A stretch of DNA of 51,407 nt from Bdellovibrionales bacterium RIFOXYC1_FULL_37_79 (GCA_001770015.1 MEQB01000020.1:1-51407), one strand, 5' to 3'. Positions 13,711 to 24,700 are shown, counted from the stretch's first letter. The notes: generated by a model from the sequence alone, not told the origin. Translations and numbers: made by a program.

Positions 13711-15128
13711 ATTTAAAATCGTTTAAAATGAATAATAAAATATTAGTCAAATTGTTATTTGGTTTTATAGTTGTTTCGGTAGCTGTTTTTTTTATGGTTA
13801 CATCAGTGATGTATTTGTCTGCCCACAGTAGCAAGGAAAAATATTTTCATAATAAACTGGTTGCCACTTCAGAATTATTTATTTCATCCTATACGTCGGT
13901 TTATAAAACTACTTTCGATGAAAAGTTGTCGTTTGATATTGCCTCAAAACTTATTGAAAAGCTTAACAACATAAGGCTGATTAGAGTCTGGGATGATCAG
14001 CAAAATATTATTCAACAAAATCATGCAAGTGAAAATGAGTATGATATTGACCACCATGGTATTGTGGATGGCGCTTTTGAGACTGTTCATATTTCCAACA
14101 AGAATTATCTTAATAGCATAAAATCTTTTAAGATTGATGATCAACGGGAACGTTTTGTAGAATTGCTTTCTTCCATAGAGGACATTGAAAGAATTACGTT
14201 GGATGCAATAACCCAAACTGCATTGATTGCTGCTTTTGTAATTATATTATTCTTTCCATTGTTTTTTTTATTTTCTAGAAAACTATTGTTTCCCATCAAT
14301 CAAATTTCAATCGATGTGCAAAAAATAAAAAATTACCCACCGTCTCAGTGGAAACAATTAAAACAACATCCAGATAATCTTTTTTTAAATGAAATAATCA
14401 TTTCGGTCAATGAATTAATATTTCGTGCCCAAAGATCTCTGGTTTGCCAGGAAAATCTTGGCAGATTTTTAGCCCATGAAATTAAAGCCCCCCTGACCAA
14501 TTTGTTAAACGAAATTGAACTTACCAGGCGGGAAGTTGCCAATAATTATGATGCTAAGGAAAAAAATGATATTTTTTGTGCTCAGGCTGTTACAGACATA
14601 TTAAGAATACGTTCCATCGTTAATAATATCTGTGGATTAGCCTATATAGATAGCATGGTGCATTTTGAGGAAAATGTTGATTTAAAAAAATTATTGCAAT
14701 CTACTGCCAAAGAGTTTCAACATATTTATAAGAATGAGGTAGGTTTTGAAGACAGCCTTGAATCAGAACAGGCACTGGTTAGTGTCAATATTGATTATTT
14801 TTGGATACTTTGTTCTAATATTCTTAGAAATTCAATTGAACATGGTAATGGACACGAATCTCCACCACAAATTCATCTTTCTCTGAAAGGTGATTGGTTT
14901 GAAATAGCATTTAGCGATAATGGGCCGGGTTTTCCATATTCTAGAAAATTTTTAGAAGATATGAAAAATGAAAATAATCTGGACCAATTGTTACATTCAC
15001 ACGGAGCAGGATTGGTGCTGTGTTTGAAATTATCTGAAATAATGAATATTGATATAAATTTTAAAAATAAAACACCCAACGGAGCGGTCGTAACCCTTGC
15101 TTTTGAAAAACAAAAAATACTCATTTAG
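13707..15128 (+). CDS. Sensor histidine kinase
   Basis: About 473 aa. TM1 ~12-38, a ~130-aa periplasmic sensor region, TM2 ~175-197, a linker that may be a short HAMP, H-box FLAHEIKAPLTNLLNE (phospho-His near 258), N-box NILRNSIEHGNG, G1 FSDNGPGF and G2 HGAGLVLCLKL. All catalytic boxes are intact. The start is GTG 13707, overlapping the regulator stop, or ATG 13728. The sensed signal is unknown. The membrane topology and the neighbouring MFS exporter and SYLF/PRC/CsbD-type genes suggest envelope or chemical stress. Confidence 0.93.
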   Translation: MNLKSFKMNNKILVKLLFGFIVVSVAVFFMVTSVMYLSAHSSKEKYFHNKLVATSELFISSYTSVYKTTFDEKLSFDIASKLIEKLNNIRLIRVWDDQQNIIQQNHASENEYDIDHHGIVDGAFETVHISNKNYLNSIKSFKIDDQRERFVELLSSIEDIERITLDAITQTALIAAFVIILFFPLFFLFSRKLLFPINQISIDVQKIKNYPPSQWKQLKQHPDNLFLNEIIISVNELIFRAQRSLVCQENLGRFLAHEIKAPLTNLLNEIELTRREVANNYDAKEKNDIFCAQAVTDILRIRSIVNNICGLAYIDSMVHFEENVDLKKLLQSTAKEFQHIYKNEVGFEDSLESEQALVSVNIDYFWILCSNILRNSIEHGNGHESPPQIHLSLKGDWFEIAFSDNGPGFPYSRKFLEDMKNENNLDQLLHSHGAGLVLCLKLSEIMNIDINFKNKTPNGAVVTLAFEKQKILI

Positions 15129-15187
15129 TTTTATAAAATTTCAAATTAAAAACAGAAATATGAAAATAAATCTAGAGTTTTCCCGAT

Positions 15188-16552
15188 ATGAATAAATGGT
15201 CAGTATTGTCTGTCGCACTATTAAATGGATTTATTGTTCCATTCATGGCAGCAGCTATCAATATTGCAACACCTGCACTTTCAATTCATTTGAATATGAA
15301 TGCAATTGAATTGAACTGGGTTACCACTATTTTTTTACTTTCATCAGCAATTAGTCTAATTCCGCTTGGACGATTGGCAGATATTTATGGACGTAAAAAG
15401 TTTCTTCTAATTGGAAATATGTTGTTATTATTGTCTAGTATTATGGCAACATTTGCTTCAAGTTCAGTGATTTTTCTTATTATCAGATGTATTCAAGGGA
15501 TCTCTGGTTCTTTTATTTATGGTACCAGCATGGCCCTATTGGCAGGTGCTTTTTCTCTAGATCATAGAGGAAAGGTTTTTGGTATTCAAGTGGCCTCAGT
15601 TTATGTCGGATTATCATCTGGACCGATTTTGGGTGGAATATTGGTTGAGTACTGGGGATGGGAGTCCATTTTTTTTATACCAATTATCCTGTCAACGGTA
15701 TCAATTCTTTTAATCACCTTTAAAATAAAAAAGGAATCGGCTCAATCTTTTGGGGAAAGATTTGATTGGAAAGGAAGTATTTTTTATGGATTAATTTTGA
15801 CAGGGCTGACTTATGGTTTTTCTATTTTACCCTCATTTTGGGGGTATGGATTGATTTTGTTTGGAATAGTGGGTCTGGCACCGTTTATTTTTTATCAAAA
15901 GAAATGTTCATCACCGCTTATAAATATAAGTTTATTTTATAACAATACAGTGTTTGTTTTTTCCAATTTGGCGGCACTAATTCACTACTGTGCCACTGCC
16001 GGCGTTGGATTTCTGTTGAGTCTCTATCTCCAGTATCTTAAGCATCTGTCACCCAAAGAGGCGGGAATGGTTTTGATGGTTCAACCAGTTATCATGGCTA
16101 TTTTTTCTCCTATTATGGGAAATCTTTCAGATAAAATTGAACCATATTTGGTTGCCTCTTCTGGGATGTTAATGACTTTTTGGGGTTTGATTATTCTTTC
16201 CTTTGTATCCAGCACCACCAGTCTGTCAGTTATTTATATAGCATTAATTTTAATGGGAATGGGTTTTGCGCTCTTTTCCTCTCCGAATACTAATGCAGCG
16301 ATTAGCTCTATAAGTAGAAAAGATTATGCAATGGCTTCCAGCATGCTGGGAACAATGCGCATTGGTGGGCAAATTTTCAGCATGATGATTGTTATGGGTT
16401 TATTTTCTTTGTTGATTGGAAAGGCTAAAATTATGCCAGAAAATTATTCAAATTTTTTAGTTGGAGCAAAATATGCTTTTGGAATTTTTGCTTTTTTATG
16501 TTTAGTAGGAACCTATGCTTCAATGAAAAGAGGCAATCTTCGGGGTGCTTGA
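15188..16552 (+). CDS. MFS transporter, DHA2 (EmrB/QacA)-like
   Basis: 454 aa with about 14 hydrophobic segments. The N-terminal TM1 has NIATPALSIHLNM, and the loop 2-3 motif A GRLADIYGRKKFLLIG is complete. A family-type motif C region (SVYVGLSSGPILGGILVEYWGWESIFFI) is also present. This is typical of 14-TM proton-antiport drug exporters. It lies 59 bp after the kinase gene in the same direction, so it may be the output of the two-component system. An inverted repeat TTTGATAA-TTATCAAA just after the stop (16573-16592) lacks a T-run and is a weak terminator at best. Substrate unknown. Confidence 0.9.
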   Translation: MNKWSVLSVALLNGFIVPFMAAAINIATPALSIHLNMNAIELNWVTTIFLLSSAISLIPLGRLADIYGRKKFLLIGNMLLLLSSIMATFASSSVIFLIIRCIQGISGSFIYGTSMALLAGAFSLDHRGKVFGIQVASVYVGLSSGPILGGILVEYWGWESIFFIPIILSTVSILLITFKIKKESAQSFGERFDWKGSIFYGLILTGLTYGFSILPSFWGYGLILFGIVGLAPFIFYQKKCSSPLINISLFYNNTVFVFSNLAALIHYCATAGVGFLLSLYLQYLKHLSPKEAGMVLMVQPVIMAIFSPIMGNLSDKIEPYLVASSGMLMTFWGLIILSFVSSTTSLSVIYIALILMGMGFALFSSPNTNAAISSISRKDYAMASSMLGTMRIGGQIFSMMIVMGLFSLLIGKAKIMPENYSNFLVGAKYAFGIFAFLCLVGTYASMKRGNLRGA

Positions 16553-16738
16553 GTTTATTATTAAAAAATATGTTTGATAAATCCTTATCAAAATAGGGAA
16601 GAGATGGGGGGATTTATGGTTTGGTAACAGGGTTAGAAACATTTTTTAGAATATGCTTATTATATAATATTTCCTTTCCATTCGGCACCCATAAAATATA
16701 AACTATATGGAATAGCCATTTAGACCTTGGGAGATGAA

Positions 16739-17149
16739 ATGAAAAAAAATTTTTTACTTGTAGCTCTTCTTTCTTGTAGTGCTTTTGCTACTAACATCCA
16801 GCTTAATATAGACTCAAAACTTACAAATGGTAATTCTATAAAAACAACAAAGGCCGCAATTCTTGCCAAGCTTGGAACAGAATGGGAAATTCCATTTCAA
16901 AATGACAAAAACTTTGTCTTAAAAATGAAAGTAAGTAAATCTGAACAAAAAATGCCAGATCCTAAGTACAACTTTGAAAATGCTTATATTTTCGAGGGAA
17001 AAATAATTGAAAAAATCAATGGAACTGAATCAATCATTGTCTCTCCGAAGGTTATTACACTGCTTGGTAAAGAAGCGGTAATGACTATGAAAGACTCTAA
17101 AAAACAGACCTTGGAATTAACAATTCATCCAATTAAAATAGTTCCATAA
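16739..17149 (+). CDS. Periplasmic hypothetical protein, 136 aa
   Basis: Signal peptide MKKNFLLVALLSCSAFAT, then a beta-rich protein (IQLNIDSKL, FVLKMKVSKS, NAYIFEGKIIEKI, SIIVSPKVITLLG, LELTIHPIKIV). The ATG at 16739 is preceded by GGGAG, so the upstream TTG is not needed. The Cys at residue 12 lies within the hydrophobic part and does not form a good lipobox. I do not recognise a family. It is immediately followed by the dead lipoprotein copy. Confidence 0.65.
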   Translation: MKKNFLLVALLSCSAFATNIQLNIDSKLTNGNSIKTTKAAILAKLGTEWEIPFQNDKNFVLKMKVSKSEQKMPDPKYNFENAYIFEGKIIEKINGTESIIVSPKVITLLGKEAVMTMKDSKKQTLELTIHPIKIVP

Positions 17150-17194
17150 TTAAAATGAAATCATCAATATCAGAAAAAACAGGAGAAGTATATT

Positions 17195-17605
17195 AAGCAA
17201 ACATGGGATATTATTGAAAACACTTCTGTAAACAACTGGTCAAAAGAAAAACTTACAAATAAAATTGGTGAACCAACTCAAATTATCACACACCCTGCAA
17301 AAAATATTTTTTCTGCTTGGATATAAAAGACTCAAAGTGATGGTCTACAAAAGTGGGGAATAAGTATAAAACAAGATGATACCGTTGATTTTATTACTTA
17401 TTTGCCAGAAGAAAAATATCGCCATGAATTTACAATTGAAAAAATAATGGCTCGATGGAACAGTTTTAATTGTATTCATAAAACAAAAAAAGAATTAAGC
17501 CCTGAACTTATAAAAATAATAACCTATCTCGACTGTGATAATGGTCATCGCATAACTACATATAATATGTATAAAGAAGTAGAATGAATATTAGTAGATT
17601 ATTAA
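17195..17605 (+). pseudogene. Broken paralogue of the 6706-7194 lipoprotein gene
   Basis: Translated from 17195 it reads TWDIIENTSVNNWSKEKL…, matching TWEIIENASLKSWNKELL of the intact lipoprotein, and continues through FTIEKIMARWNSFNCI and YLDCDNGHRI to YNMYKEVE. It has lost the signal peptide and has two in-frame stops (TAA 17324-17326, TGA 17585-17587), the second just before the final ILVDY. Nucleotide identity continues past the stop into the tRNA-Ser 3' end, as at 6706, but the orientation is inverted relative to that copy. Confidence 0.85.
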
Positions 17606-17609
17606 AAAA

Positions 17610-17700
17610 TGGCGGAGAAAGGGGGATTCGAACCCCCGGACCGCAAAAAGCGATCAATGGTTTTCGAAACCATCCCGTTCGACCACTCCGGCATCTCTCC
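17610..17700 (-). tRNA. tRNA-Ser(CGA)
   Basis: 91 nt including an encoded CCA. The acceptor GGAGAGA pairs with TTTCTCC (one G-U), the D-arm is GCCGGAGTGG, the anticodon loop is TTCGAAA (anticodon CGA) on an ATGGT/ACCAT stem, there is a long variable arm as expected for serine tRNAs, and the T-arm is GGGGG-TTCGAAT-CCCCC. The 3' end abuts the pseudogene at 17605, a setting typical of an integration hot spot. Confidence 0.95.
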
Positions 17701-17785
17701 GCATTTGTTTAGGTTATAACTCAACTTTTTGAACGCATCAAGTTTTAAAAAGTATTGAAGTGTCTGGTGTAATGTAGGTGGAAAA

Positions 17786-19294
17786 TTATTTTTCATTTTT
17801 CTTTTTTTTGATCGTAAGAAGACTTAATCCGATAAACGTTATAAAAAGAATGATACGAGTTAGCCAGCGATAGATTATTTCTCCCTCGGGAACGCCTTTT
17901 AAGAAAAAAACTTTGCCAGCGTCCTGGTATAACCATCCTGAAATAATAATAATAAGATATAGAGGGGTAATAATGGCAATGATCCATTTTATACCACTCC
18001 AAAGTTTGATTCGGGAACCCCGAACCAGTTCTTCCCAAGAGGCATTAAAACCAAAAAGGTAAACCCAAACATAGATTTCAATTAGGGCAAAAAGGACGAG
18101 TCCATAAGTTCCAGCAAGCGTATCCATTTCGTCAATGGCTCCTGGAACGAAGATGGACCAATGACCAAGAAGACAAACAAGGCCCATAGTTATCAAGCAA
18201 GAAGTTTTTTTGGAAAAACCTATTACCTCTGAAAAAAAGGCTATAACGATGGCACCCATGGATATAGAGGATGTGATCGCTGCAAAAAAGAGCAAGATAA
18301 ACCACATTGAGGAAAAAATAAATCCAAAAGGAAGTTTGGCAAAAAGCAGAGGAAGTGTTACAAATCCAAAGCCAAGACCGGCAGTACTTGCAATTCCGAT
18401 GGCCCCGGTTACACCAAAAAAAGCCACCGCAAGAGGAATAGCAATTGAGCCGCCTAGACAAACTTCGGCAACTTCATTAATTGTTGAAGTTGCAATGGCC
18501 GGGGTTACAATATCATCATCTTTTTTAACATATGAAGCGTAACAAGCAATAGCACCGAGACCAAGAGAAAGAGTGAAAAAGATTTGGCCAGCAGCAGCCA
18601 GCCATATTTTAAATTCACCTAATTTAGAAAAATCAGGTGTCCATAAAAATTTAAGTCCATTCATAATATTGTTATCGGGAAGGCTAGGATCAGGAGTTCC
18701 GAGAGTGAAAACCCGGATGACTAAAAAAAAGGCAAAAATAAAAAGAAGAGGCATTAATATTTTAGCCACTTTTTCAATACCGTCAGAAATCCCACGGTAA
18801 AGAATATATCCGTTTAAAAAAAGAATAAAAATAAAAAGGGAATAGGGAAACCAAAATGATTTTAAAGAAGCATAATCGGAAAAAATTGCTGAAGATTGTT
18901 CGGGTGTCAGTCCGGCGCTGAATTTACCAGAAAGTGAAAAAATAGAATAACCAAGCGTCCAGGATTCGATAAAGGAGTAGTAGGACATGATTGTTAGGGG
19001 AATCATTATGCCAAAAATACCTACGAGTTTAAGAACAATGCTATTTTTTATGGAACAAAAAATTCCCGGAAGGGTTGCGTGTCCTTTACTTCCGCCGTAA
19101 CGTCCAAGACCCCATTCTACGAACATAAGTGGAATTCCAAGTAGAAAAAAAGCAACGAAGTAGGGAATCATAAAGGTGCCGCCGCCATTACTGACTGCTT
19201 GTAGTGGAAAGCGAATAAAATTGCCAAGCCCCACTGCTCCGCCGGCCATTGCCAAAATCAAACCAACTTTTGAACTCCAGGTTTCTCTGTTCAT
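17786..19294 (-). CDS. Sodium:neurotransmitter-symporter family (NSS/SLC6) transporter
   Basis: 502 aa, about 12 hydrophobic segments. The N-terminus carries the family signature KVGLILAMAGGAVGLGNFIRFP with the unwound TM1 glycines that bind sodium and substrate, then GGGTFMIPYFVAF and EWGLGRYGG. The family imports amino acids or similar amines with sodium. ATG 19294 is preceded by GAGAGG, so the upstream TTG is not used. It stands alone, between tRNA-Ser and the subtilase. Substrate unknown. Confidence 0.93.
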   Translation of the reverse strand: MNRETWSSKVGLILAMAGGAVGLGNFIRFPLQAVSNGGGTFMIPYFVAFFLLGIPLMFVEWGLGRYGGSKGHATLPGIFCSIKNSIVLKLVGIFGIMIPLTIMSYYSFIESWTLGYSIFSLSGKFSAGLTPEQSSAIFSDYASLKSFWFPYSLFIFILFLNGYILYRGISDGIEKVAKILMPLLFIFAFFLVIRVFTLGTPDPSLPDNNIMNGLKFLWTPDFSKLGEFKIWLAAAGQIFFTLSLGLGAIACYASYVKKDDDIVTPAIATSTINEVAEVCLGGSIAIPLAVAFFGVTGAIGIASTAGLGFGFVTLPLLFAKLPFGFIFSSMWFILLFFAAITSSISMGAIVIAFFSEVIGFSKKTSCLITMGLVCLLGHWSIFVPGAIDEMDTLAGTYGLVLFALIEIYVWVYLFGFNASWEELVRGSRIKLWSGIKWIIAIITPLYLIIIISGWLYQDAGKVFFLKGVPEGEIIYRWLTRIILFITFIGLSLLTIKKKKNEK

Positions 19295-19382
19295 AAATCC
19301 TCTCAATTAATTAAAAAAATGTAGATAAGAAAATTTACAAAACTTTGGCAAGTATTTCAATTTATTTTCACCACGGATGGAT

Positions 19383-20942
19383 TTAAATTCTATCCCATAG
19401 AAAATTTAATTTTTGAAGATAAGAAGCGTCGGTTAATTCACCCTTCATACTAAAAGATGGGTCAAAACGGACTTCGAGACTGAGTATTCTGATTTTAGAA
19501 AAATCATTTTGTGTGTTCAAAAAGGAATATCTTTTAGCAACCTCCATTGCCCTTCTTGGAAAAATCATTCCGCCACAGCGTACCTTAAAAGGATTTTCAA
19601 TATTAGGAATATAAGCGGAAAAAAGCAGAATATTTTTAATTTCTTGCCCAGTCAGTTTGGGATAACTTATTTTGATTGAAAGAGCGATGTTTAAAGCAAA
19701 GGGAGATGCCATGGATGTACCGGTATGCCTTATAGTTCCACCGCCCAGAGAAGCTGCTTCAATGTTGGAGCCAGGAGCAAGAATATCAACATGTTCGATT
19801 CCAAAGTTAGAGTATGGTGCTAGTTGATAGTCGAACATTTCATTTTCTAGGATGTCGCTAGTATCAAGGGCGCCGACTGTTAAAATATTATCTAGGTCAA
19901 AAGAGGCAGGATAAAGTCCATTACGTCCACTTTGTAGTTCTTTTCCAAAATCATTGCCAGCTACTGTAAAAAATAATGTTTCAGGATTATTTTTAATGAG
20001 ATTTTGTAATGAAGTGTAAGTTTCTTTAGGAATTTCCTGGAGTGACCAATGGGGAAATAAAAAACTTAAATTGGCAAAGGCAGGTTTTAAAGTTTGAAAT
20101 GTATTGTTTGCCATATTTAAAAAATCACTTTCTCCGTAATCGCCAGTAAAAGGTAACAAGGCTGCCTGGTCGATATTTTTTAACATAATATCCGCGACAT
20201 GTGTTCCATGAGAAAGTGGAATAGTTTCATAAGCAGGATTGATTTTTTCAACAGGTAGTCCTTTATGCAAAGGAATGGACCAACCGATAAAATCGTCGAC
20301 GACTTCGTTAATATCGTTATCAATACCATCAATTTTATCAGCGTAATTAATTCTAAATTTGTAAGCCAGATTTGGATGGGTGTGATCAACACCTGAATCA
20401 ATAATGGCAACCAAAGTCCGGGTTTGATCATGTGATATTTTAATTTTCCGGTCTATTTCAAGGATTGGTTCATGGGATAAAACTTTATGTAGATTGAAAG
20501 AAAAGTCATTGTTATCGTAGTTAGCAATATTAAAATCGAACATGATATTTTTTCTTATGAATGCATGGGGGTGATTATCGGTGGGGGAAGTATACATGTA
20601 GGTGATTTCTTCAGAAGTGTGTCCACGATGAGTCACGATGATTCGTTTAATGAGTTGGGCATATTGGTTGAAATAGTCTAAAGAGACTAGTGTTTCTTTT
20701 TCAAATTTATATTGAAAAATAATATGTTTGTTGTCATCAATGATATGTATTTTTTCTCTAAAAATAAGTTTTCTTTCGGGAAGTTTAAAATGTGTTTCAA
20801 TGTAGAGATTACCGGTTTCATCAAGTATTTTTTTTTCAATAAGTACGTCCTCACTAGACCACAGATAAGTCGAAACAAGAAAGGTTGTTGCGAGTGCAAA
20901 AAAAATTATGACCTTGGTTGTGTTCCATATATAAATCCGCAT
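19383..20942 (-). CDS. Exported subtilisin-like serine protease (S8)
   Basis: 519 aa from ATG 20942. An N-terminal hydrophobic signal (VIIFFALATTFLVSTYLWS) is followed by a ~140-aa beta-rich propeptide-like region. The catalytic domain has Asp182 (AIIDSGVDHTHPNL), His245 (SHGTHVADIM), oxyanion Asn330 (VAGNDFG) and Ser410 (GTSMASPF). The GIDND-INEVVDDFIGW segment is typical of S8A proteases. About 90 residues follow the Ser motif. It is probably periplasmic, surface or secreted, in keeping with a protease-rich lifestyle. It is monocistronic. Confidence 0.93.
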   Translation of the reverse strand: MRIYIWNTTKVIIFFALATTFLVSTYLWSSEDVLIEKKILDETGNLYIETHFKLPERKLIFREKIHIIDDNKHIIFQYKFEKETLVSLDYFNQYAQLIKRIIVTHRGHTSEEITYMYTSPTDNHPHAFIRKNIMFDFNIANYDNNDFSFNLHKVLSHEPILEIDRKIKISHDQTRTLVAIIDSGVDHTHPNLAYKFRINYADKIDGIDNDINEVVDDFIGWSIPLHKGLPVEKINPAYETIPLSHGTHVADIMLKNIDQAALLPFTGDYGESDFLNMANNTFQTLKPAFANLSFLFPHWSLQEIPKETYTSLQNLIKNNPETLFFTVAGNDFGKELQSGRNGLYPASFDLDNILTVGALDTSDILENEMFDYQLAPYSNFGIEHVDILAPGSNIEAASLGGGTIRHTGTSMASPFALNIALSIKISYPKLTGQEIKNILLFSAYIPNIENPFKVRCGGMIFPRRAMEVAKRYSFLNTQNDFSKIRILSLEVRFDPSFSMKGELTDASYLQKLNFLWDRI

Positions 20943-21029
20943 GAGTAAAGATAACATAAATGCACAAATGGCTCGCCGAGTTATGAAATTATTATAATGT
21001 TTTTGCGTTAACTCTTATAAAATACCTTA

Positions 21030-21776
21030 ATGGAAATAATAATAAAGATGATAAAAAGATTTATTCCTCTTCAAATTCTTCTTATAAGAAGGGAATATTT
21101 AAATAGAAAATGGGAAAATTACTTTAAAGGTAAAAAGATCGCCACCATATTTGAAGAAATTTATCGAAATCGACTGTGGGACGATGAAAAAAAATTGGAA
21201 TTTAGCAGCGGACGTGGATCACATGAAGAGTATGTGGTGGATAAATATGTGGAAAATATTAAAAAATATTTCGGGAAGGGACCAAGGCTTAATGCGGTTG
21301 ATCTGGGATGTGGTGATTTTTATGTAGGAAAGAAAATCCGGCCCTTATTTAATAACTATATTGCCTGTGACATAGTTGGAAAAATAATTGAATATAATAA
21401 AATTAAGTTTAAAGACGACAATGTAGATTTTAGGCGGCTTGATTTGAGTGAGGATGAAATTCCCCAGGGTGAAGTTCTATTGGTCAGACAGGTTTTGCAG
21501 CATTTGGATAATCATACGATTTTAAAATTTGTAGAAAATCTCAAGAGAACGTCTTTTAAATATTTGGTTTTAACAGAACATATTCCCAAGGGGGAGTTTA
21601 TCCCTAACGTTGATAAAACTACAGGTTTTGGAATTAGACTTGGACACAAAGAAGAAAAGTCAGGAGTAGTTTTAACCAAATCCCCCTTTAATTTCAGGCC
21701 AAAGAACGAGGAAATTCTTTGTGAAGCTTTACAAATGGATGGATTAGTTAGAACGATTTTGTATTATTTGGAGTAA
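21030..21776 (+). CDS. Class I SAM-dependent methyltransferase
   Basis: 248 aa. Motif I VDLGCGDFYVGKKI (~92-105), an acidic residue ending the next strand (ACDIVGK), and a later strand plus RQVLQHLDNHTILKF (the familiar 'sxxvlxH' region of such enzymes). The N-terminal ~75 aa are basic and amphipathic. The methyl acceptor cannot be told from sequence; small molecules or glycans are typical. It converges with the giant lipoprotein gene 16 bp away. Start is ATG 21030 or 21048, neither with a clear ribosome-binding site. Confidence 0.8.
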   Translation: MEIIIKMIKRFIPLQILLIRREYLNRKWENYFKGKKIATIFEEIYRNRLWDDEKKLEFSSGRGSHEEYVVDKYVENIKKYFGKGPRLNAVDLGCGDFYVGKKIRPLFNNYIACDIVGKIIEYNKIKFKDDNVDFRRLDLSEDEIPQGEVLLVRQVLQHLDNHTILKFVENLKRTSFKYLVLTEHIPKGEFIPNVDKTTGFGIRLGHKEEKSGVVLTKSPFNFRPKNEEILCEALQMDGLVRTILYYLE

Positions 21777-21792
21777 GATGGATTAACTTGAA

Positions 21793-24700
21793 CTATTCTT
21801 CAAAGGGCAGGGAGAAACTGCAGCGTGCGCCGGTCTTGCTGACAGAAGTAGTCAGACTTGTACTAAAATCGGCGATCCATCTACCGGCTTTTCTTGCATA
21901 GAAATTGCCATTGGTTCCTACACCACCGCCACTTCTTACACCTTTTAACTCTGCACTTATAGGCGTCCAGAAATAATCGTTACTAAAAAGGTTAGGATAG
22001 TCGGATGCTTTCAGGCCATCAGTGCAAACACTGCCACTGCCGTAGGAGATGACGAAACCCATGGCGACGCTATAACAAGGTAGATTAACAACATAGTTGG
22101 GAAACATTCCACTTGTACCTAGAATAATACCATAAATTTCATCGTTACTTGGATCCAGGGGAGTAGTCCAGCCAATGGTACCGTTGATCTGATCTGTGTT
22201 CCATTCCCATAAGTTTCCCACCATATCGTAAATTCCATAACGTGAAACGCAATCAGTGCTTGTTCCGGTGGACGATGGGTTGTCTTGTGCAACTTTACAA
22301 TAGTTAGTGGCATTTCCGGTTTCCCTGGCTTCAATGTCCGCTGTGATCAAGTTAGCCGGCCAAGCTGCAGCAGCAGCAAACTCTGATCGACGAAGAAGTC
22401 GTTTGGTTAAAAAATTACCATCAAAAGATAATACCACGTTATTGCAATCATCATTTGCCATAAATTGATACATGTATTCGGTAGGAGTTTGTCCAGGCAA
22501 GTTTTGTGGTTCACCAAACGCATTCAGGCTTAGTTCGTATCGATCAACATAAAGTAAGCGATCAAAGATGTAATATCCGTCAGTGCTTCCTCTACCGGTA
22601 TATGCGCAACCAAGTTGATGATTAGCGTCTGTAGCAAGGCCCATAAGTTGGCAAACGTTTTTGTTAACCGCATAGGGATGAACCAGTGCCATATGGAGAG
22701 GAGGGGTAATAATATTCAGATTAGCCGCTTTGTCAGTGGAATCAATTATTCTTCCAAGATAAGTTGGCCGTATAGCAAAGTGGTACGATGTATCTGGCGG
22801 GACATTATTAACAGTATAAATACGATCAGAAAATTGGATTCCATTAATGGATGCCACTTCGTAAGGTGCCATACTAGCAAGAGTGGTTGGCAGAGGAGAT
22901 CCAATTCGTTGATAAACTTTATAGCCATCTACCACTACTCCCGCAGAAGCAGGGATCATCGCATCCCATTTGAGTCTAATGGTTCCTGTGCTATCATCAG
23001 TTACGGAAAATATTTCGTACCAACCGGCAAAATTAGCAATGGGATCCACTCCCCGTCCTGAAATATTGATGATGATGGGCAATGTTTCATTACCATAGCC
23101 GTTATAATTTATGCTTACTGAGGCGCTATGGGTTGTTTGATCTTCTGGAGAGTAGGTAACATTAATTTGACAAAAGTTGCCACTGGCCAGTGAGCCTCCT
23201 TGAATACAGTTGGTAAAGTAATTATAAGAAGTCAGGGCACCTTGATTAAGTGCCACCGAGAAATTATTAGCAGAAGCTGCTCCTACATTACTTAGAGTAA
23301 TGGATAATACTCGTGTTAACAGGAAGGGTACATCTCCAAAGTTATAAGAATTAGGCCCTGTGGCAAAATTGACAAATATGTCTGCTGGACTTATACCGTA
23401 AGCCACAATTTCAAAAGAAAACTGTTTGGTGCTTAAAGATGTAAAATAATCATAACCATACCACGAACGATGATCACCAGTAGCAACTGGATTAAAAAAA
23501 ATTTCTTGCTGGCATGTTCCTCCGGGAGGAATATCGACGCCAACACAATCACTTGCTCCCCAGGTGAATCTACCACCAAGCCCTGTGGCGCTGTAGGCAG
23601 AAACAGTTGCGGTACCAGTATTTTCCAGAGTTAAATAAAAACTGGTCGTATTATTGGTAACACCGTTGCCGAAATTATGAATACCGAAACGGGTAATACC
23701 ACTGATTTCTAAAAGACCACTATTAACTCCTTCTCCCAGTACAGGATAGTCTTCAACAACTATACCTAGTCCATTATTATAGGTCAGACTAAGGGTGGCA
23801 GAGTAATTACCCGGAGCACTGGGGGTAAAGGCAATTTCTATGTCGCAAATATCTGCTTGATATACATCGAAATTGGAAAAGCTTGAACAAGAGTCAGGAT
23901 CAAAATCAATCACGGAAAAATGAGGATTACTGATAGTTGGAATAACATTTCTGGCAGTTATATTGCTACTTGGATTGGTTATCCGGATAGGAAGGGTGTA
24001 CGTTTTGCCAACGGGTGTATCTTGAAAATCAATTGAGTTTAAATTGTTATTGCCTAGATCAGTGATAAATAAATCCGAGGGATTTCTCGAGGTGGCGCGC
24101 AAGGTAAGGTTTCGTATACTTGAACCGAGCAGGTCATTATAGTTTAGCGTTAAGCCGGTAAATCTAATTCCTAAAACAGTTGGTGTTATTTGGAAAATAT
24201 ATTCACAAGATGAATTTCCGCTCAAGGTCGCTGTGCAGGTGGTGGAGATAAAATCAAAATCGGATGTTATTAAGTTGGTCATATCAAGGGATATATCAGT
24301 TGCTGTTCCGGCACTTTGATTATTCAGAGTGACAGTTACATTTGTGGAGGGAAGACCAAATAATACTTCTCCAAAATCAATATTGGATGATGGTAGAAAT
24401 CTAAGATTGGAAACATCCACATAAGAAACGGACAATGGAAAAATGCTAGACGTATTGGCAATTCCGTCCCCTAAGCCGTCGTCGTAGGAAATTTTTAAAT
24501 CAGCATTAAAATTCCCTATCAAATCAGACTGAACCTTGATTTTTACTGTGCAGCGACCGGTGGGATTTAGGGAGGTAACGGTTACTCCGCAGTTTCCTCC
24601 AGCTTGTAAAGCAAAAACTCCGGAAGGGTTATTGATTAATTCCACCGCAATACTCTTGGCTTTATAACCACCGCTGTTTTCCAGGGATAAAACTCGGGTT

